The notes beneath the pieces are model-generated. The model worked only from the letters and a program-made list of their open reading frames with translations. It was not told the origin of the DNA and did not search any database. From assembly GCA_900771365.1 (NCBI GenBank), contig CAAGNU010000245.1:1-21606 (forward strand): a DNA stretch of 21,606 nt, in the 5' to 3' direction. The position numbers and the translations under genes are program-made. Source of the stretch: Bacteroidales bacterium (GTDB lineage Bacteria > Bacteroidota > Bacteroidia > Bacteroidales > P3). Below, in pieces: positions 19,287 to 21,606 of this stretch (positions within the stretch are counted from its first letter, which is position 1; each line of letters starts with the position of its first letter).

Positions 19287-21398
19287 ATGCTTAAAAGAAT
19301 TTTTCGCAAGCCCCGATTGAATTGCTCCAGCTCTATGCTGGCGGCCTGCATCCTTGCCGTGCTGTCGCTCTCGGCATGTGGCCGCATCCGCCTCGCCTCG
19401 CCGAACGGCGATGTGAGCGCGGAGGTGTTCAGCTACCACTATGAAGACGCTACCGGATGGCCCGGATGGGGCATGAATATCAAAGTCGACAACCGATACT
19501 TCCTCCAAGTCCGCAGCCTCGGTCTCAATATCGCCCACGACTCCGAAGCAACCCCCGAATGCTACCACCTCGACACGGTCATGCGCAGCCCCGAGGTCGA
19601 TACCACCTGGCGCCTGCCGTGGGGCGAGCGCAAGGAGGTACGGGAGCACTACAACGAGATGATTGTGGCGATGTCGGGCATTCATGATGGCGACAGTCTC
19701 AATATCCGCATCCGCGTGTTCGACGATGGCGTGGCCTTCCGCTACGAGTATCGTCTCAGCGACACCACGGGACGCCTCCTTCGCGGCGACAACACACGCT
19801 ATCTGTTCCCTTCTGACGGCATCTGCTGGAGCATCCCTGCCAACTTCGAGAGCTACGAGTTCGCCTACCGCGAGCAGCCGCTCTCGCAGACGGACGACGC
19901 GAACACACCTTTCACCTTCCGCCTTGACGACGGACGCTACGGCGCCATCCATGAGGCCAACCTACGCGATATGCCCGAGATGACCCTCGTACGCGACACC
20001 TCCGACAAACAAGATAGCACTCATTTCCGCACCTGGCTGGCACCGAGCGCGGACAGCACTATCCATTACGCCTACCGCCTCGAAGGGCGGCGCCTCGTCA
20101 CCTCCTGGCGCACCATCTCTATTGGCCGCAAGGCTGTCGATCTCATCAACAACGACATGATCCTCTGCCTCAACGAGCCCTGCACCCTCCCCCACCCCGA
20201 GCAATACCGCCCCATGAAATACGTGGGCGTGTGGTGGGGCATGCACCTCGGCATCAACAGCTGGGTGCCCGACAGCCGCCACGGCGCCACGACGGATAAC
20301 GCCATGCGCCACATCAATTTCGCCGCAGCGAACAATATCGACGCCGTGCTCTTCGAAGGCTGGAACCAGGGCTGGGAGCAATGGGGCGGCACGCAGGTCT
20401 TCGACTTCACCCACGCCGCGCCCGACTTCGATATCGACAGCGTCCTCTCCTATGCCCACCGTAAGGGCGTGGAGGTCATCATCCACCACGAAACAGGCGG
20501 CAACATCCCCAACTACGAGGCACAGATGGAGGAGGCCTACGCCTGGTGCCGCGACCGCGGCATCCACGCCGTGAAGACGGGCTATGCCGGAGGCTTCCCC
20601 AACCGCGAGATACACCATTCGCGCTACGGTGTGCAGCATTACGCCCGCGCCATGCAGACAGCCGCCCAATACGGCCTCGCCCTCGACGTGCACGAACCCA
20701 TCAAGCCCACAGGCCTCCGCCGCACCTTCCCCAACCTCATGAGCGGCGAAGGCGCCCGCGGCATGGAGTGGAACGCCTGGAGCGACGGCAACCCGCCCTC
20801 GCATCAGGTCACTCTGCCCTTCACCCGCCTCCTCGCCGGCCCTATGGACTACACCCCCGGCATTTTCGACATCACCTACAAGAGCCTTGAGGGCAACCCC
20901 GAATGCAAGCAATGGAACCAGAAGGACGCACGCGAATGCCGCGTCCACACCACCCTCGCCAAGCAGGTCTCGCTGTGGGTAATCCTCTACTCGCCCCTCG
21001 TGATGGCCGCGGACCTTATCGAGAACTACGAAGGGCATCCCATGTTCCAGTTCTTCCGCGACTTCAACCCCGACTACGACTGGTCGGAAGCCCTGCAGGG
21101 CGAACCGGGGCAATATATCGTCGTCGTGCGCCGCACGGGCAGCACCTACTACCTCGCCGCGGCCACCAACGAAGAGCCGCGCGACATCACCGTGCCGCTC
21201 ACCTTCCTCAGCCGCGAAGGCCGCCGCAAGCATTTCGCCGCCACACTCTACATCGACGGCCCTGATGCCGACTACCGCAGCAACCCCACCTCCTACAGCA
21301 TCACCCAACAGGAGGCAACCTCCCGCACCAAGCTCAAACTGCACCTCGCCCCAGGAGGCGGCTGCGCCGTCATCCTCCGTCCCACGGAAGCCGAATAG
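19287..21398 (+). CDS. Glycoside hydrolase family 97, inverting alpha-glucosidase type (SusB-like)
   Basis: A 703-residue lipoprotein (lipobox LSAC, C31) of family GH97. The N-terminal beta-sandwich (about 35-285) opens with ASPNGDVSAEVF. The TIM barrel begins around YVGVWWGMHLG and contains E402 (HHETGG), E470 (HEPIKPTG) and E494 (GARGMEWNAW). Their spacing (68 and 24) matches within one residue that of the two base glutamates and the acid glutamate I recall for B. thetaiotaomicron SusB (E439, E508, E532), pointing to the inverting, alpha-glucosidase branch rather than the retaining alpha-galactosidase branch. The C-terminal beta domain (about 600-703) follows. ATG 19287 is chosen over a TTG two codons earlier. 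No SusC/SusD genes are in the window. A terminator follows. Confidence 0.92.
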   Translation: MLKRIFRKPRLNCSSSMLAACILAVLSLSACGRIRLASPNGDVSAEVFSYHYEDATGWPGWGMNIKVDNRYFLQVRSLGLNIAHDSEATPECYHLDTVMRSPEVDTTWRLPWGERKEVREHYNEMIVAMSGIHDGDSLNIRIRVFDDGVAFRYEYRLSDTTGRLLRGDNTRYLFPSDGICWSIPANFESYEFAYREQPLSQTDDANTPFTFRLDDGRYGAIHEANLRDMPEMTLVRDTSDKQDSTHFRTWLAPSADSTIHYAYRLEGRRLVTSWRTISIGRKAVDLINNDMILCLNEPCTLPHPEQYRPMKYVGVWWGMHLGINSWVPDSRHGATTDNAMRHINFAAANNIDAVLFEGWNQGWEQWGGTQVFDFTHAAPDFDIDSVLSYAHRKGVEVIIHHETGGNIPNYEAQMEEAYAWCRDRGIHAVKTGYAGGFPNREIHHSRYGVQHYARAMQTAAQYGLALDVHEPIKPTGLRRTFPNLMSGEGARGMEWNAWSDGNPPSHQVTLPFTRLLAGPMDYTPGIFDITYKSLEGNPECKQWNQKDARECRVHTTLAKQVSLWVILYSPLVMAADLIENYEGHPMFQFFRDFNPDYDWSEALQGEPGQYIVVVRRTGSTYYLAAATNEEPRDITVPLTFLSREGRRKHFAATLYIDGPDADYRSNPTSYSITQQEATSRTKLKLHLAPGGGCAVILRPTEAE

Positions 21399-21426
21399 CA
21401 CCACATAGTCCCTATATGAAAAAAAT

Positions 21427-21458
21427 GCACATCCGAGTTCTCTCAGATGTGCTTTTCT
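21427..21458 (+). terminator. Intrinsic terminator after the GH97 gene
   Basis: GCACATC (21427-21433) pairs with GATGTGC (21446-21452) across a 12-nt loop, followed by TTTTCTT. It lies 28 bp after the GH97 stop codon. An A-rich stretch before the stem could also let it work weakly from the other side. Confidence 0.75.
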
Positions 21459-21543
21459 TATCCTTCATTTTTAACTACAATTTATTTTGGCTCTAGAGCA
21501 ATAATTGGTGGGTATTTCCGTTATACATAGAAAACGACACAAA

Positions 21544-21606
21544 ATGAGCGAATATATCACAGCAGAAGAGGTTATGGCGAAGGTCAAGCAGATGACCGTA
21601 CTGGAG
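21544..21606 (+). CDS. Start of an unidentified gene, truncated by the window edge
   Basis: Twenty-one codons from ATG 21544 (MSEYITAEEVMAKVKQMTVL plus E) run off the end of the window. The start follows a terminator and an A/T-rich leader with AACGACACAAA before the ATG, as expected for a Bacteroidales gene. The fragment is a charged amphipathic helix and too short to assign. The TVLE string recalls ribosomal protein L7/L12, but neither the phylum's usual L7/L12 start nor the rplJ neighbour is present. Confidence 0.5.
   Translation, partial: MSEYITAEEVMAKVKQMTVLE

Noticed and set aside
19962..21404. A 480-residue open frame antisense to the GH97 gene, and similar long antisense frames opposite the acyltransferase (11176-11961), M1 peptidase (4100-4828) and thiL (14984-15823)
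   Set aside because: These are rich in G, V, E, A, H and D with no domain sense. They arise from the GC-biased third positions of the real genes on the other strand.
21544..21606. Ribosomal protein L7/L12 for the truncated last gene
   Set aside because: Only the TVLE string fits. The usual Bacteroidales L7/L12 N-terminus and an upstream rplJ are absent.

Overview
The window looks like a Bacteroidales chromosome segment, most like Prevotella and relatives. The reasons are a T9SS-type C-terminal sorting domain on a secreted peptidase, TTTG-N19/20-TAnnTTTG promoters, lipoproteins whose lipid Cys is followed by EKDD, a SusB-like GH97 enzyme, and the scarcity of Shine-Dalgarno sites. No plasmid, phage or CRISPR locus is visible. 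Species cannot be fixed from the sequence alone.

Layout. (1) 188-5035, minus strand: a secreted M1-family metallopeptidase, a coupled small exported protein, the ribosome maturation factor rbfA and a LolC/E-type permease. (2) 5226-8566, plus strand: an SPFH/band-7 membrane protein, a GxxExxY (PD-(D/E)XK-like) gene between near-identical short direct repeats, and a tight four-gene cassette made of a 56-residue ribbon-helix-helix protein and three small four-helix membrane proteins that look distantly paralogous. (3) 8795-13365, plus strand: a NatA/NatB-type ABC transporter, an AT-rich 112-residue membrane ORF bounded by a duplicated natB tail, an acyltransferase-3 protein and a CPBP membrane protease. 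(4) 13416-16162: a small lipoprotein with a SprT-like metalloprotease, then pcm and thiL on the minus strand. (5) 16359-18899: two tandem paralogous lipoproteins, an array of terminator-like modules and large palindromes, tRNA-His, and a SpoU/TrmH-family RNA methyltransferase whose linker carries in-frame repeats. (6) 19287-21398: a lipoprotein GH97 glycosidase, a terminator, and the first 21 codons of an unidentified gene.

How the genes relate. rbfA, thiL, pcm, tRNA-His and the rRNA methyltransferase are housekeeping. The M1 peptidase, GH97 enzyme and lipoproteins suit polymer-degrading life in a gut or oral niche. The least explained parts are the RHH plus three membrane-protein cassette, the terminator/palindrome array beside tRNA-His, the repeat-expanded methyltransferase linker, and 7-bp-period arrays that repeatedly sit on gene boundaries. 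The cassette is the best candidate for an undescribed system, but its function cannot be read from sequence.
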